NCBI RefSeq assembly: GCF_002259645.1
Contig: NZ_MWWV01000003.1
Span: forward strand, 1 to 64,000
Reading direction: 5' to 3'
DNA length: 64,000 nucleotides
Source of the DNA: Bifidobacterium tissieri
GTDB taxonomy: Bacteria > Actinomycetota > Actinomycetes > Actinomycetales > Bifidobacteriaceae
Under the pieces are notes generated by a model. It had not been told where the DNA came from, ran no database searches, and saw only the letters and a list, made by a program, of their open reading frames with translations. Positions 17,762 to 26,912 of this stretch are shown one piece after another (within the stretch, counting starts at the first letter, position 1; the number at the start of each line of letters is the position of its first letter). The position numbers and the translations under genes are program-made.

Positions 17762-18535
17762 CTATTCCTCGGCGTCGGGATTCTCGTCGTCGCTGGCCGG
17801 TCCGAGCAGTATGCGCTCGCTGAGATTCACGACGATCAGGAGCACGGCGGTCAGCGCCACGATCACGAACGTGGCGGAGAAGATCAACGGTGTGCGGAAC
17901 GAGTTGTACGCCGCCTGCAGCCAGATGCCGAGGCCCTTGCGCGCGCCCAGATATTCGGCCGTGGCCGCCGTGGCGAAGATGTATGCGGCGGAAATGCGGA
18001 CGCCGCCGTAGATCTGTCGTGCCGCCACGCGCAGTTTCACATGCCACAGCGTCCATGTGGGCGTGGCGCCGCAGGTGAGCGCCACGTCGGAGTAGAACTG
18101 CGGCACCGAATCGAGTCCGCGCACGGTCTGCACGGCGATCGGGAACAGGCCGAACACGGCCACGATCACGATCTTGCCCGACGTCTCGAATCCGAACCAG
18201 ATGATGAACAGCGGCGCAATGGTGATCAGCGGCATGGTCTGCGCGGCCGCCAGCAGCGGGAACAGCGCGGCGTTGAGAATGCGCGAGCAGTGGAATCCGA
18301 TGCCGATCATCACGCCGAGCAGCACGGCCAGCAGAAAGCCGACCACGCCCTCGTATAGCGTGACCGTGGTCGCGGGCCACAGCGTCGGCCAGGTGTCGAT
18401 GGTCGCCTCCACGATGTCACTCGGCGACGAGATCATCACGGGGGAGACGTTGCCCAGACGGCACCACGCCTCCCAGACCGCTATGAGAATGATCACGGCG
18501 ATAACCGTGGGAATGTAATGCCGAACCTTGTTCAC
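17762..18535 (-). CDS. ABC transporter permease, SsuC/TauC/ThiX type
   Basis: 257 residues with about six membrane segments and the EAA-type loop YLGARKGLGIW near residue 205, where it would contact the ATPase. FIIWFGFETSGKI is typical of the SsuC/TauC/ThiX branch, which imports sulfonates, taurine, or thiamine pyrimidine precursors. The GTG at 18535 follows AGGAGG at nine bases; an ATG 33 codons upstream has no ribosome site. No ATPase or binding protein is adjacent: upstream is AT-rich DNA and downstream is the DUF805 gene. An NMT1/THI5-like binding lipoprotein of a matching family lies at 48.4 kb. The gene is otherwise intact. Confidence 0.84.
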   Translation of the reverse strand: MNKVRHYIPTVIAVIILIAVWEAWCRLGNVSPVMISSPSDIVEATIDTWPTLWPATTVTLYEGVVGFLLAVLLGVMIGIGFHCSRILNAALFPLLAAAQTMPLITIAPLFIIWFGFETSGKIVIVAVFGLFPIAVQTVRGLDSVPQFYSDVALTCGATPTWTLWHVKLRVAARQIYGGVRISAAYIFATAATAEYLGARKGLGIWLQAAYNSFRTPLIFSATFVIVALTAVLLIVVNLSERILLGPASDDENPDAEE

Positions 18536-18639
18536 TTCACCTTGCCTCCTGCGCGCTGGCGCTACGCGGTCGACGGCGGTGAGCAGTAAGGTGAGGAGCC
18601 TGCGCGCCAGACGACCGGAAATCAAATGTTTCAAAACCC

Positions 18640-18870
18640 AGCTACACAGTATGCCCCATGGTATGGAGCTGCAATTTCCGCGTATTCTGTATCCGGCTGT
18701 ATTCTATACTTGATACGAGAGTTGATACGAGTGATTTGGTATCTTCCCTATGTAACAGCGACAGTTGCAATGACAACCAATAACAACGCCGAGGTTGAAA
18801 TGTGTTTTGCAAAAAATATGATAAATAACGCATAATTATTGAATTTCATCGATCTTTTTTTGGGGGGGGC
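18640..18870 (+). promoter_or_regulatory. AT-rich promoter region ending in a T7G8 tract
   Basis: This divergent spacer is clearly lower in GC than its surroundings and contains AATATGATAAATAACGCATA. It ends in TTTTTTTGGGGGGGG (18855-18869) one base before the downstream ATG. The G run occupies the place of the ribosome-binding site, so its length could tune translation. Confidence 0.5.
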
Positions 18871-19896
18871 ATGAACAATAGGAATACGTCGGCAAATACG
18901 GCCGCAAATACGGCCACGAAGACCGTGGTGTTTGGTGCAGTTGGTTCGTTTGTTGCGATGATTGCGGGGATGGTGGCGTATGCGGCCGCGTTGCTGGTTG
19001 CGCTGGGTATTTCCAACCGAGACGCTTGTGGGGAATCGGCGTTTTCGACCAGACCGGGTATCGACGGTGCCGTCACGGTGTCGACATGGGGAGAGGCCCG
19101 GGTGACTGCTCTACGGATCGGTGACTTGGTCGGGGCGGATGCATTGTTGTCATTGCCGTCGCCATGGATTTCCGTGGAATGCGTCATGTATTCCACTGGA
19201 AGCGAGTCGATTGAGGCGACTGCGACGACTATCGTCCCCGCGAAGACAGGCGGAATGGTTTCGCTGATCTCCGTTGTCTCCATGACGGTGGTTGCCGTTG
19301 CGCTGCTTATTGCGTTCAAAATAATATGCCATTCCGTATGGCAAAACATGTGGCAAAACGTAGAGCAAAAAAGGCAATCCGATTCTGGGATACACGCATT
19401 CGCGGTAATACGTCACGGTTGTCATTGTGTATTCTTTGCCGTGGTATCGATACTGATGCTCATGACATTTTCCGCCTATTGCCATGTGATACAGACGGAA
19501 GATCACTGCTTGACCGCATGGCAGGGCGAAACGATCATCGACAAGGAATCGTCTCCGGTGGTGTCTGATTCCGCAGAAAAAACAGCGGTGTTGCGGGCCC
19601 TGAATGATGCCGTCGGAGCGTCCTCGGCAACCGGTGCCGAGGACGGTGCCGAAGATCAGGCGCAACGACTGGGATCGCGATATATACGGAAACAAGTGAA
19701 CGCGGCCGGCGACGTCCAATGCGTGTATGGTCCCGGTCCTGGTGCCGCGACCGCGGTCACTTGGCCCATGTATGACCAGCGATCGGCCGTAGGTGATTCC
19801 ACGGCCGTTATTTGCCTGATCGGTACCGGTCTGATGCTGAGCATCATGATCGCCGACTGCATACTGTCCCTATCGCGATCCTCACGGCGTCGATGA
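18871..19896 (+). CDS. Membrane protein of unknown function behind a homopolymer tract
   Basis: 341 residues that I do not recognise. Four hydrophobic segments are visible: [20 protein letters not shown] near 24-44, [20 protein letters not shown] near 130, [18 protein letters not shown] near 185 and [20 protein letters not shown] near 313. Between them are extracytoplasmic-looking regions with several Cys residues. Codon use is less GC-biased than that of neighbouring core genes, and the upstream DNA is AT-rich, both hints of recent acquisition. The ATG at 18871 has no normal ribosome site, only the G8 tract. It is followed directly by the gltX promoter. Confidence 0.6.
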   Translation: MNNRNTSANTAANTATKTVVFGAVGSFVAMIAGMVAYAAALLVALGISNRDACGESAFSTRPGIDGAVTVSTWGEARVTALRIGDLVGADALLSLPSPWISVECVMYSTGSESIEATATTIVPAKTGGMVSLISVVSMTVVAVALLIAFKIICHSVWQNMWQNVEQKRQSDSGIHAFAVIRHGCHCVFFAVVSILMLMTFSAYCHVIQTEDHCLTAWQGETIIDKESSPVVSDSAEKTAVLRALNDAVGASSATGAEDGAEDQAQRLGSRYIRKQVNAAGDVQCVYGPGPGAATAVTWPMYDQRSAVGDSTAVICLIGTGLMLSIMIADCILSLSRSSRRR

Positions 19897-19900
19897 CCGG

Positions 19901-19929
19901 TTGATACCGTCGTGTCGGCGGGGCAGAAT
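19901..19929 (+). promoter_or_regulatory. Leaderless promoter of gltX
   Basis: TTGATA (19901-19906), 17-bp spacer, CAGAAT (19924-19929), then seven bases to the ATG. This places the transcription start at or next to the start codon. Confidence 0.65.
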
Positions 19930-19936
19930 AGGACGC

Positions 19937-21475
19937 ATGACTGAAGAGCATTCTGAAAACGCAAAGTCCGAAGCAAAGCCCGAACTTCCCAAGGACGTTC
20001 GTGTGCGCTTCTGCCCGTCGCCCACCGGCACCCCGCACGTGGGCATGGTCCGCACCGCACTGTTCAACTGGGCCGAGGCCCGTCACACGCATGGCACGTT
20101 CGTGTTCCGTATCGAGGACACCGACGCGCAGCGCGATTCCGAGGAGAGTTACAACCAGATCCTCGACGCCCTGCGTTGGCTCGGCCTCGACTGGGACGAG
20201 GGTGTTGAGGTCGGCGGTCCCGACGGCCCGTACCGTCAGTCCGAGCGCGGCGACATCTACAAGGACGTGGCCGCCAAGCTGCTCGAAGCCGGCTATGCCT
20301 ACGAGTCCTTCTCCACTCCCGAGGAGATCGAGGCCCGCAACGTGGCCGCCGGTCGCCCGAAGGCGTTCGGCTACGACGGCTACGATCGCAACCTCACCGA
20401 GGAGCAGAAGGAAGCCTTCCGCGCCGAGGGCCGCCAGCCCGCGATCCGTCTGCGCATGCCCGACGAGGACATCGCGTTCGACGATCTGATCCGAGGCCGC
20501 ATCGAGTTCAAGGCCGGTTCCGTGCCGGACTACGTGATCGTGCGTCCGAACGGCGACCCGCTGTACACGCTCACCAACCCGGTCGACGACGCACTGATGC
20601 GCATCAACGTGGTGCTGCGCGGCGAGGATCTGCTCAGCTCCACCCCGCGTCAGATCGTGCTCTACCGCGACCTGATCGAGCTCGGCATCGCCAAGGAGAT
20701 GCCGCTGTTCGGACACATGCCGTACGTGATGGGCAAGGGCAAGAAGAAGCTGTCCAAGCGCGACCCGGAGTCCAACCTGTTCCTGCACCGCGACCACGGC
20801 TTCATCCGCGAGGGTCTGCTCAACTACCTGGCCCTGCTCGGCTGGTCCATCGGCGCCGACCAGGACGTGTTCTCCATGGACGAGATGGTCGAGAAGTTCG
20901 ACGTGCGCGACGTGAAGGCCAACCCGGCCCACTTCGACATCGACAAGGCCATCGCCATCAACGCCGAGCACATCCGTGCGCTCGAGCCGCAGGACTTCCT
21001 CAACCGTTCCGTGCCGTACCTGCACCGCGACGGCGTGGTGTCCGCCGACAACTGGGATGCGCTTACCGATCGTGAGAAGACCGTGCTGACTGCCGCCGCG
21101 CCGCTGGTGCAGCCGCGAGTGCGTCTGCTCGGCGAGGTGGCCGGCATGGCCGGTTCGCTGCTGTCGACCGAAGGCTACATCGAGCCCGACGACGACGCCC
21201 GCAAGCAGCTCAAGGATTCCGCCGGCGAGGTGCTCGACAAGGCCATCGCCGCGCTGGAGGCCGTGGACGAGTCCGAGTGGAAGACCGACTCCCTGCACGA
21301 GCTGCTCAACAAGGCGCTGGTGGAGGACGGCGGATTCAAGCCGCGTCTGGCGTTCGGCCCGGTCCGCGTGGCCATGTCAGGCCGCCGCGTCTCCCCGCCG
21401 CTGTTCGAGTCGATGGAGATCGTCGGCAAGGATGTGACCGTCGCCCGTCTGAAGGGTCTGCGCGAGCACCTGTGA
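19937..21475 (+). CDS. gltX: Glutamate--tRNA ligase
   Basis: 512 residues, class I aminoacyl-tRNA synthetase charging tRNA-Glu. [11 protein letters not shown] near residue 30 is the HIGH-type signature and KKLSKRD near 270 the KMSKS-type loop; RIEDTD and [13 protein letters not shown] are also typical. The C-terminal helical anticodon-binding region is complete. Because gatC and gatA occur at 62.6 kb, this enzyme is probably non-discriminating and also makes Glu-tRNA-Gln for amidation, as in other bacteria lacking glnS; that is inference from context. The ATG at 19937 is chosen from the leaderless promoter and the family start. tRNA-Glu and tRNA-Gln genes lie just downstream. Confidence 0.96.
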   Translation: MTEEHSENAKSEAKPELPKDVRVRFCPSPTGTPHVGMVRTALFNWAEARHTHGTFVFRIEDTDAQRDSEESYNQILDALRWLGLDWDEGVEVGGPDGPYRQSERGDIYKDVAAKLLEAGYAYESFSTPEEIEARNVAAGRPKAFGYDGYDRNLTEEQKEAFRAEGRQPAIRLRMPDEDIAFDDLIRGRIEFKAGSVPDYVIVRPNGDPLYTLTNPVDDALMRINVVLRGEDLLSSTPRQIVLYRDLIELGIAKEMPLFGHMPYVMGKGKKKLSKRDPESNLFLHRDHGFIREGLLNYLALLGWSIGADQDVFSMDEMVEKFDVRDVKANPAHFDIDKAIAINAEHIRALEPQDFLNRSVPYLHRDGVVSADNWDALTDREKTVLTAAAPLVQPRVRLLGEVAGMAGSLLSTEGYIEPDDDARKQLKDSAGEVLDKAIAALEAVDESEWKTDSLHELLNKALVEDGGFKPRLAFGPVRVAMSGRRVSPPLFESMEIVGKDVTVARLKGLREHL

Positions 21476-21802
21476 TCCGGTGCGGGCGCGGATGTGCTGG
21501 CGTGGTTGGCGTGCTGATGTGTTGATGTGCCGTCAGCGGGATTGATGTGCATCGGTCACGCGCATATTCGCGCGATCGCATACTCGAGTGAGCCGCACCT
21601 TCGACCGTCGGACTGCATGCTGTAGTTCGTGATCGGGGATGCGGCTTCTCCATACCGGCCATTACGCCTTGCGGAGATCACGAAAACCGGGTTTGTCAAC
21701 CGAAGGGTCACAATGTGACACGCCGTGGTTGACGGATATGGAATCGTCCCGTACATTATTAATTCGTTGCGGTTCACGCCGTGACCGCTGAAAAGTGAAT
21801 AT
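21476..21802 (+). promoter_or_regulatory. Gap before tRNA-Glu with promoter
   Basis: The spacer has no gene. TTGACG (21729-21734), 17-bp spacer and TACATT (21752-21757) form a good promoter about 45 bp before the mature tRNA. The last 60 bp (from CGTTGCGGTTCACGCCGTGA) are repeated almost exactly before the second tRNA-Glu. Confidence 0.55.
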
Positions 21803-21878
21803 GCCCCCATCGTCTAGCGGTCTAGGACTACGCCCTCTCACGGCGCCAACACCGGTTCAAATCCGGTTGGGGGTACCA
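21803..21878 (+). tRNA. tRNA-Glu (CTC), CCA encoded
   Basis: The cloverleaf is recognisable. Acceptor GCCCCCA pairs with TGGGGGT, the anticodon loop CTCTCAC gives anticodon CTC, and the T arm is CCGG-TTCAAAT-CCGG. The outer anticodon-stem pair is an A-C mismatch. CCA (21876-21878) is in the genome. Confidence 0.93.
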
Positions 21879-21880
21879 GC

Positions 21881-21915
21881 AAGGACTCCGGCAGTACGTG
21901 TCGGAGTCCTTTTTT
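21881..21915 (+). terminator. Terminator after first tRNA-Glu
   Basis: AAGGACTCCG pairs with CGGAGTCCTT across an 11-base loop, followed by a run of T ending at 21915. Confidence 0.88.
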
Positions 21916-22373
21916 GTTATCGCAGACTTAGGTGTGCGCGGTCTGGGTGCGGCGAAGCTCGTGAGGACTGGGCGCGGTGCATGCGGCTTGGGTATGCGGG
22001 CCGGGCGTACGGTTGTCGTCGCGAATAGGCGCGAACAATACGGGCTGAAATGGACGATATCGGCAATTCGTAGTGGTTTGCGGACGTTTGGAGGCGGCGA
22101 AACGTCCGTAAACCACTACGAATCATGGATTTCGTCTTTTTGGGCCCGTATGTTGACGGCGCAGTCGGGCGAAGGGTGTACGACGGGCATTTTGATTCAC
22201 CGTGCCGACGCGTATGTTGATGTTGTGAGCCAGTGGAGGAGACGGGTGGTGGCAGAAAGTGTTGGGAAAACGTTGGAAATACTAACGACACGCCGTGAGT
22301 TGCGCATGTGTGAGTGCACGCGTATATTAATCACTCGTTGCGGTTCACGCCGTGACCACTGAAAAGTGAATAC
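21916..22373. other. Gene-free gap between tRNA-Glu copies with a long hairpin and promoter
   Basis: A 24-bp inverted repeat with a single mismatch (arms 22066-22089 and 22100-22123, starting ATTCGTAGTGGTTT, loop of ten bases) lies in the middle. TTGCGC (22300-22305) and TATATT (22323-22328), 17 bp apart, form the promoter of the second tRNA-Glu. No coding gene is supportable. Confidence 0.55.
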
Positions 22374-22446
22374 GCCCCCATCGTCTAGCGGTCTAGGACT
22401 ACGCCCTCTCACGGCGCCAACACCGGTTCAAATCCGGTTGGGGGTA
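22374..22446 (+). tRNA. tRNA-Glu (CTC), second copy, CCA not encoded
   Basis: Identical in the mature 73 nt to the copy at 21803, including the unusual A-C pair in the anticodon stem. It is followed by CGA rather than CCA, so the 3' end must be added enzymatically. About 60 bp upstream are also duplicated. It is probably cotranscribed with the tRNA-Gln 42 bp downstream. Confidence 0.92.
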
Positions 22447-22488
22447 CGACGACAAGACAGTTCGCCAAGGGCTGTTTTGCTTGCCAAT

Positions 22489-22560
22489 TGGGGTATGGTG
22501 TAATTGGCAACACAGGTGATTCTGGTTCATCCATTCTTGGTTCGAGTCCAGGTACCCCAG
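22489..22560 (+). tRNA. tRNA-Gln (CTG)
   Basis: 72 nt. Acceptor TGGGGTA pairs with TACCCCA, anticodon loop TTCTGGT gives CTG, and the T arm contains TTCGAGT. CCA is not encoded. In the gatCAB context this tRNA is likely charged with Glu by GltX and then amidated. Confidence 0.93.
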
Positions 22561-22565
22561 CGAAT

Positions 22566-22601
22566 AACCTCGCAGATCACATAGATCTCGCGAGGTTTTT
22601 T
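22566..22601 (+). terminator. Terminator of the tRNA-Glu/tRNA-Gln unit
   Basis: AACCTCGC (22566-22573) pairs with GCGAGGTT (22590-22597), followed by TTTT. Confidence 0.85.
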
Positions 22602-22623
22602 GTTATTCCGGCACTGGCATAGG

Positions 22624-22728
22624 TGCCGCCGGATGCCTGTTCGACGTAGGCGTGCGTCCGATGAGCATGGAGTATCCTTCCCGATGCCTGTTTGCCGTGC
22701 GTGTGCGTCCGATGGGCACCTTCCCCGG
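22624..22728. repeat. Two units of the 52-bp palindromic repeat family
   Basis: GATGCCTGTT starts at about 22631 and again at 22683, a 52-bp period. Each unit continues with a CGACG or CCGTG-type word, GTGCGTCCGATG and GGCAC or GCATG. The sequence and period match the seven-unit array at 35.1 kb and the single hairpin at 12.7 kb. No coding gene is supportable between the tRNA terminator and 22894. Confidence 0.6.
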
Positions 22729-22859
22729 TCGAGGGTGACGCCGGTGCTTCGCAATACGGCGGTATGGGGGCGAGGATGCGGCAGGTTCCGCACCCAGACC
22801 GAACAGCCAGGCACCGGACGTGCAATTTGGCCTGTCGCCCACGTCGCGACATCGTTCGG

Positions 22860-22887
22860 TTGATTCTCAGGTTGAGTGAAGTAGGGT
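22860..22887 (+). promoter_or_regulatory. Leaderless promoter of the metallophosphoesterase gene
   Basis: TTGATT (22860-22865), 16-bp spacer, TAGGGT (22882-22887), then seven bases to the ATG with no ribosome site. Confidence 0.6.
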
Positions 22888-22894
22888 TGTGGGT

Positions 22895-24214
22895 ATGAGT
22901 GAACGAATTCAGCGTGGATCGGCCGACGATGAACGACCCATCTCCGTCTCCGCCAAACTCGGACGTCTTCAATTCCACCGTTCCGGCAAGTTTCGTGTGC
23001 TGCAACTCGCCGATATTCAGGACGGGCCCAAGGTGTCATCCGACACGATCCGCCTAATCGAGGCCGCCTGCGACGCCGCCCGGCCCGACCTTGTGGTGTT
23101 CACCGGCGACCAGATCGCCGGATACGATTCCGCCTATGCCAAGACCTTCCGCAAACGTGCGTGGGATTATCCGAAGGAGGGGGCGACGAACGCGGCGGAG
23201 CTCGACCATACACGTGAACTCGTGCGCGGGTGCATCCGCCAGTTCCTGCAGCCGCTGATCGATCGGGGGATCCCCTTCGCCGTGACCTACGGCAATCATG
23301 ATTTCCAGTGCGGGCTTGACAATGCCGAACTCGACGCCATCTATCGTGAATTCCCCGGCTGCGTGAACCCGGTCATGGCCGCGCCGGAGCAGATCGGTGC
23401 CATCGCGGCACAGCCCGCCGACGCCAACGGTCTGCTCAAGGATCAGACGGCGTACGCGTGCGAACCCGGCACCTTCGCCCTGCCGGTCGCCGACGAGGAA
23501 CGCAAGCGCAACGTCATGGGCTTGGTACTGCTCGATTCGGGAGACTACGCGCAGTCCGGCGGCTACGGTGCCCCGAGCCAGCGTGCGCTCGACTTTCTCG
23601 ATGCCGTGCCGTCGGCCATCGAGGCGAAATCGCTGATCTTCCAGCACATTCCCATCCCGCAGTTCTACGACCTGCTCACGCCCGTGCCGCCCACCACCGC
23701 GTACGCGATTCAGGGTTACCGCAGCTTCGACGGCTCCTGCTACGTGCTTGACGAGGGCAAGACACTGCCCGGCGGCTATCTGGGCGAGGGGGTGAGCTGC
23801 CCCGACGTGGATTGCGGCGAATTCCACATCATGAAGGAGACCGACGGTTACTTCGGCCTGTTTGCCGGTCATGATCATCGCAATGGCTTCGTGGGCACGA
23901 CCGAAGGCATCATGCTCGGTGCCACACCCACCTGCGGATTCGGCGCGTACGGTCCCGTGCCATCCAAGCGTGCGGCCAGACTGTTCGAATTCGACATCCG
24001 TCACCCGTACGAGCCGCGAACGCAGCTGCTCGAGTTCGGGGATATCGTCGGTAAACCGTCGTCGCGCAAGGTGTATACGTTCGCGATGAGCCACGTCCCG
24101 ACCAATCCGGGGGATGCATGGAACCTGATGCGCAAGCCGGGAACCCTCGCCACGCTCGCCGCCGCCTTCGCCGCCGCAGTGGCGTCGCTGGGCTTTACGG
24201 GAAAACGGAAGTAG
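22895..24214 (+). CDS. Calcineurin-like metallophosphoesterase
   Basis: 439 residues of the purple-acid/calcineurin-like phosphoesterase fold. Metal-binding motifs in order are QLADIQDG near 41, FTGDQIAG, YGNHDFQ, FQHIPIPQ and FAGHDHRNGF. This spacing resembles the Dcr2/YkoQ-like nucleotide and sugar phosphoesterases; the substrate cannot be read. The C-terminus ends in a short hydrophobic segment (LATLAAAFAAAVASLGF) followed by GKRK, possibly a membrane anchor. No signal peptide is seen, so the anchored protein would face the cytoplasm. The start follows the leaderless promoter. It is a single gene with its own terminator. Confidence 0.86.
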   Translation: MSERIQRGSADDERPISVSAKLGRLQFHRSGKFRVLQLADIQDGPKVSSDTIRLIEAACDAARPDLVVFTGDQIAGYDSAYAKTFRKRAWDYPKEGATNAAELDHTRELVRGCIRQFLQPLIDRGIPFAVTYGNHDFQCGLDNAELDAIYREFPGCVNPVMAAPEQIGAIAAQPADANGLLKDQTAYACEPGTFALPVADEERKRNVMGLVLLDSGDYAQSGGYGAPSQRALDFLDAVPSAIEAKSLIFQHIPIPQFYDLLTPVPPTTAYAIQGYRSFDGSCYVLDEGKTLPGGYLGEGVSCPDVDCGEFHIMKETDGYFGLFAGHDHRNGFVGTTEGIMLGATPTCGFGAYGPVPSKRAARLFEFDIRHPYEPRTQLLEFGDIVGKPSSRKVYTFAMSHVPTNPGDAWNLMRKPGTLATLAAAFAAAVASLGFTGKRK

Positions 24215-24223
24215 CGGAAACGC

Positions 24224-24266
24224 GAAATCCCCGTGCCGAAGCGTTTGCAGCGACACGGGGGATTTC
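24224..24266 (+). terminator. Hairpin terminator between convergent genes
   Basis: GAAATCCCCGTG (24224-24235) pairs with CACGGGGGATTTC (24254-24266) with one bulged G. It serves the phosphoesterase gene and, from the other side, iclR. Confidence 0.75.
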
Positions 24267-24316
24267 GATATAAAGGCGATCGGGCTACGAATGCCCGTCT
24301 GCGGATTGGCTGCCGA

Positions 24317-25195
24317 TTACATGCCAGCGCCGGCGTGGGCGCGGATCAGCGCGTCGGATAGATACTTGCCGGCGGCCATGACCAGCGGGGCGAAATGCTG
24401 CCCCGGCGTGGTACCCATACGGTTCGTCGGGCCCGAGATCGAGATCGCCGCGATCACCTGACCGGAGGCGTTGCGGATCGGGGCGCTCACCGAAGCCACG
24501 CCCGGCTCTCGCTCGTTCACCGACTCCGCCCAGCCGCGCTTGCGCACGGTCGTGAGCTTCGCTACCGTGAACTTCGCCCGGCGAAGGCCCTGATGCATAC
24601 GCTCCGGATCCTCCCACGCGAGCAGGATCTGCGCCGCCGAACCGGCCTCCATCGACAGGATCGCGCCCACCGGAATGGAGTCACGAAGACCGCTCGAACG
24701 CTCCACCGCGGCGATACACACACGCTGGTCGCCCTGACGACGGTAGATCTGCGCCGATTCGCCGGTGCGATCAAGCAGCGTCTGCAGAATCGGACCACAT
24801 GCCGTGAGCAGACGATCCTCGCCCGCCGCCGCGGCCAATTCCGCGAAGCGAGACCCAAGCACGAATCGACCGTGCTGATCACGTACGATGAAGCGGTGCT
24901 TTTCCAATGCGATCGCAAGACGGTGTGCCGTCGGTCGGGCCAGTCCCGTCTCGTTCACCAGTTGCGCCAACGTGGCCGGACCGCCCTCCAGAGTGTCGAG
25001 GATCTTCGCGGTCTTGTCGAGCACGCCGACGCCGGAATGCACTTCCTTGCGGCCGTTGATGGTGCGTTCGGCACCCGTCTCATCGGTCTGCGCACTTGAG
25101 TTTGAGGCGTTTCGCTGATTTGTCAATACTTTTGCTGAATCTTTTTTCGTCTGCACCGGTCCCACCGTTGAAGTCGCGCCGTTTTCGATTGCCAT
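24317..25195 (-). CDS. IclR-family regulator divergent from leuCD (LtbR/NdgR-like)
   Basis: 292 residues. After a 50-residue polar N-terminal extension comes the winged helix (GVGVLDKTAKILDTLEGG, then LARPTAHRLAIALEKHRF). The IclR effector domain follows with GSRFAELAAAAGEDRLL and, near the end, the conserved SISGPTNRM. In actinobacteria an IclR protein next to leuCD (LtbR, NdgR) represses leucine and often tryptophan genes, and the divergent arrangement here fits. The leaderless start at 25195 is supported by a strong promoter. The 50-residue extension is unusual; an internal start near the winged helix would shorten the protein but lacks a ribosome site. Confidence 0.9.
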   Translation of the reverse strand: MAIENGATSTVGPVQTKKDSAKVLTNQRNASNSSAQTDETGAERTINGRKEVHSGVGVLDKTAKILDTLEGGPATLAQLVNETGLARPTAHRLAIALEKHRFIVRDQHGRFVLGSRFAELAAAAGEDRLLTACGPILQTLLDRTGESAQIYRRQGDQRVCIAAVERSSGLRDSIPVGAILSMEAGSAAQILLAWEDPERMHQGLRRAKFTVAKLTTVRKRGWAESVNEREPGVASVSAPIRNASGQVIAAISISGPTNRMGTTPGQHFAPLVMAAGKYLSDALIRAHAGAGM

Positions 25196-25202
25196 GATTG
25201 GG

Positions 25203-25231
25203 ATTATGCCATCTCAGAATGTGAAATGCAA
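25203..25231 (-). promoter_or_regulatory. Leaderless promoter of the iclR gene
   Basis: On the minus strand TTGCAT (25231-25226), 17-bp spacer, CATAAT (25208-25203), then seven bases to the ATG at 25195. The same intergenic space must carry the leuC promoter and the IclR operator. Confidence 0.65.
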
Positions 25232-25379
25232 AAGTCTCGAATTTGGCCGACGCACCATACTCAATGTGACTGGGCTGTTCGTAGGAGCAGCCGACTGAAG
25301 AAATCGATGAGGAACCGCCACCGACGGATGCTGTACAGACGTTGGAAACGTTGAAAAACCCTGACTCCAGGAGGTTGTT

Positions 25380-26783
25380 ATGGGAACCACATTGGCCGAG
25401 AAAGTCTGGGCCGACCATCTCGTTCGCAAGGGCGAGAACGCCGAACCGGATCTGATCTATATCGATCTCATGCTCATGCACGAGGTCACCAGCCCGCAGG
25501 CCTTCGAAGGACTGCGACTGGCCGGTCGAAAGCCTCGTCACACCGACCTGCTCATCGCCACCGAGGACCACAACACGCCGACGGTCAACATCGATCAGCC
25601 GAACCCCGACAAGACCTCCGCCACCCAGCTGAGCACGCTCGAGAAGAACTGCAAGGAGTTCGGCGTGCGTCTGCACCCGCTCGGCGACGCCGATCAGGGC
25701 ATCGTGCATCAGGTGGGCCCGCAGCTCGGCCTCACCCAGCCCGGCATGACCGTGGTGTGCGGCGACTCCCACACCTCCACGCACGGCGCGTTCGGCGCGC
25801 TCGCATTCGGCATCGGCACCAGCGAGGTGGAGCACGTGATGGCCACCCAGTGCCTGAGCCTCAAGCCGTTCAAGACCATGGCCGTGAACGTGGAGGGCGA
25901 ACTGCCCGAAGGCGTGACCGCCAAGGACATCATTCTTGCCATCATCGCGAAGATCGGCACCGGCGGCGGTCAGGGCCACGTGATCGAATACCGCGGCGAG
26001 GCCATCCACAAGCTCAGCATGGAAGCCCGCATGACGATCTGCAACATGTCGATCGAGGCGGGTGCGCGCGCCGGCATGGTCAGCCCCGACGAGATCACCT
26101 TCGAATACCTCAAGGGCCGTCCGCACGCGCCGCAGGGCGAGATGTGGGATAAGGCCGTCGAATACTGGAAGACACTCAAGACCGACGACGACGCCGTGTT
26201 CGACAAGGAAGTGACGCTGCGCGCCGAGGACCTGCAGCCGTACGTGACGTGGGGCACCAACCCCGGTCAGGGCCTGCCGATCACCGCCAACGTGCCCGAT
26301 CCGGAGACCATCACCGACGAGACCAAGCGCATTGCCGCGGAAAGCGCCATCAAGTACATGGGACTTACGCCGGGCCAGCCGATCAAGTCGATCGCCGTGG
26401 ACACCGTGTTCATCGGCTCCTGCACGAACGGCCGCATCGAGGATCTGCGCGCCGCCGCCGCGATCATGAAGGGTCATCACAAGGCCAAGAACCTGCATCG
26501 CGTGCTCGTGGTGCCGGCCTCCTCCCGTGTGCGCCTGCAGGCGGAGAAGGAAGGACTCGACAAGATCTTCAAGGACTTCGGTGCGGAATGGCGCAACGCC
26601 GGCTGCTCCATGTGCCTGGGCATGAACCCCGACAAGATGGTGGCGGACGAGCGCTCCATCTCCACGTCGAACCGTAACTTCGAAGGACGTCAGGGCAAGG
26701 GCAGCCGTACGCATCTGGCATCGCCCGCCGTGGCCGCCGCTACGGCCATCCGCGGCACCATCTCCTGCCCGGCCGACCTGTGA
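25380..26783 (+). CDS. leuC: 3-isopropylmalate dehydratase large subunit
   Basis: 467 residues. With LeuD it isomerises 2- to 3-isopropylmalate in leucine synthesis. [19 protein letters not shown] is the family signature; the [4Fe-4S] ligands are Cys in GSCTNGR near residue 346 and the two Cys in [10 protein letters not shown] near 406-409. Length and motifs are normal. The ATG at 25380 follows CAGGAGG. leuD follows after 129 bp, and the operon is probably under the divergent IclR regulator. Confidence 0.97.
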   Translation: MGTTLAEKVWADHLVRKGENAEPDLIYIDLMLMHEVTSPQAFEGLRLAGRKPRHTDLLIATEDHNTPTVNIDQPNPDKTSATQLSTLEKNCKEFGVRLHPLGDADQGIVHQVGPQLGLTQPGMTVVCGDSHTSTHGAFGALAFGIGTSEVEHVMATQCLSLKPFKTMAVNVEGELPEGVTAKDIILAIIAKIGTGGGQGHVIEYRGEAIHKLSMEARMTICNMSIEAGARAGMVSPDEITFEYLKGRPHAPQGEMWDKAVEYWKTLKTDDDAVFDKEVTLRAEDLQPYVTWGTNPGQGLPITANVPDPETITDETKRIAAESAIKYMGLTPGQPIKSIAVDTVFIGSCTNGRIEDLRAAAAIMKGHHKAKNLHRVLVVPASSRVRLQAEKEGLDKIFKDFGAEWRNAGCSMCLGMNPDKMVADERSISTSNRNFEGRQGKGSRTHLASPAVAAATAIRGTISCPADL

Positions 26784-26912
26784 CCGATCTGACTATCTGA
26801 CCGATCTGTAAGCCCGGCCTGTAAGGCCTGTCCGTCGGGCGGCTGACGCACGTCGTATACGTGGACGTCGGCGGCCCGGCAGGACTCTGGAAAACGTGAA
26901 AGAAGACTGTAA

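Noticed and set aside
22489-22560. Minus-strand frames with WTRTKNG across 22.5 kb
   Set aside because: That peptide is the antisense reading of tRNA-Gln, a common annotation artefact.
25307-25354. Small open frame (MRNRHRRMLYRRWKR) upstream of leuC
   Set aside because: It contains a single Leu codon and many Arg codons, so it is not a leucine attenuator peptide, and its ribosome site is weak.
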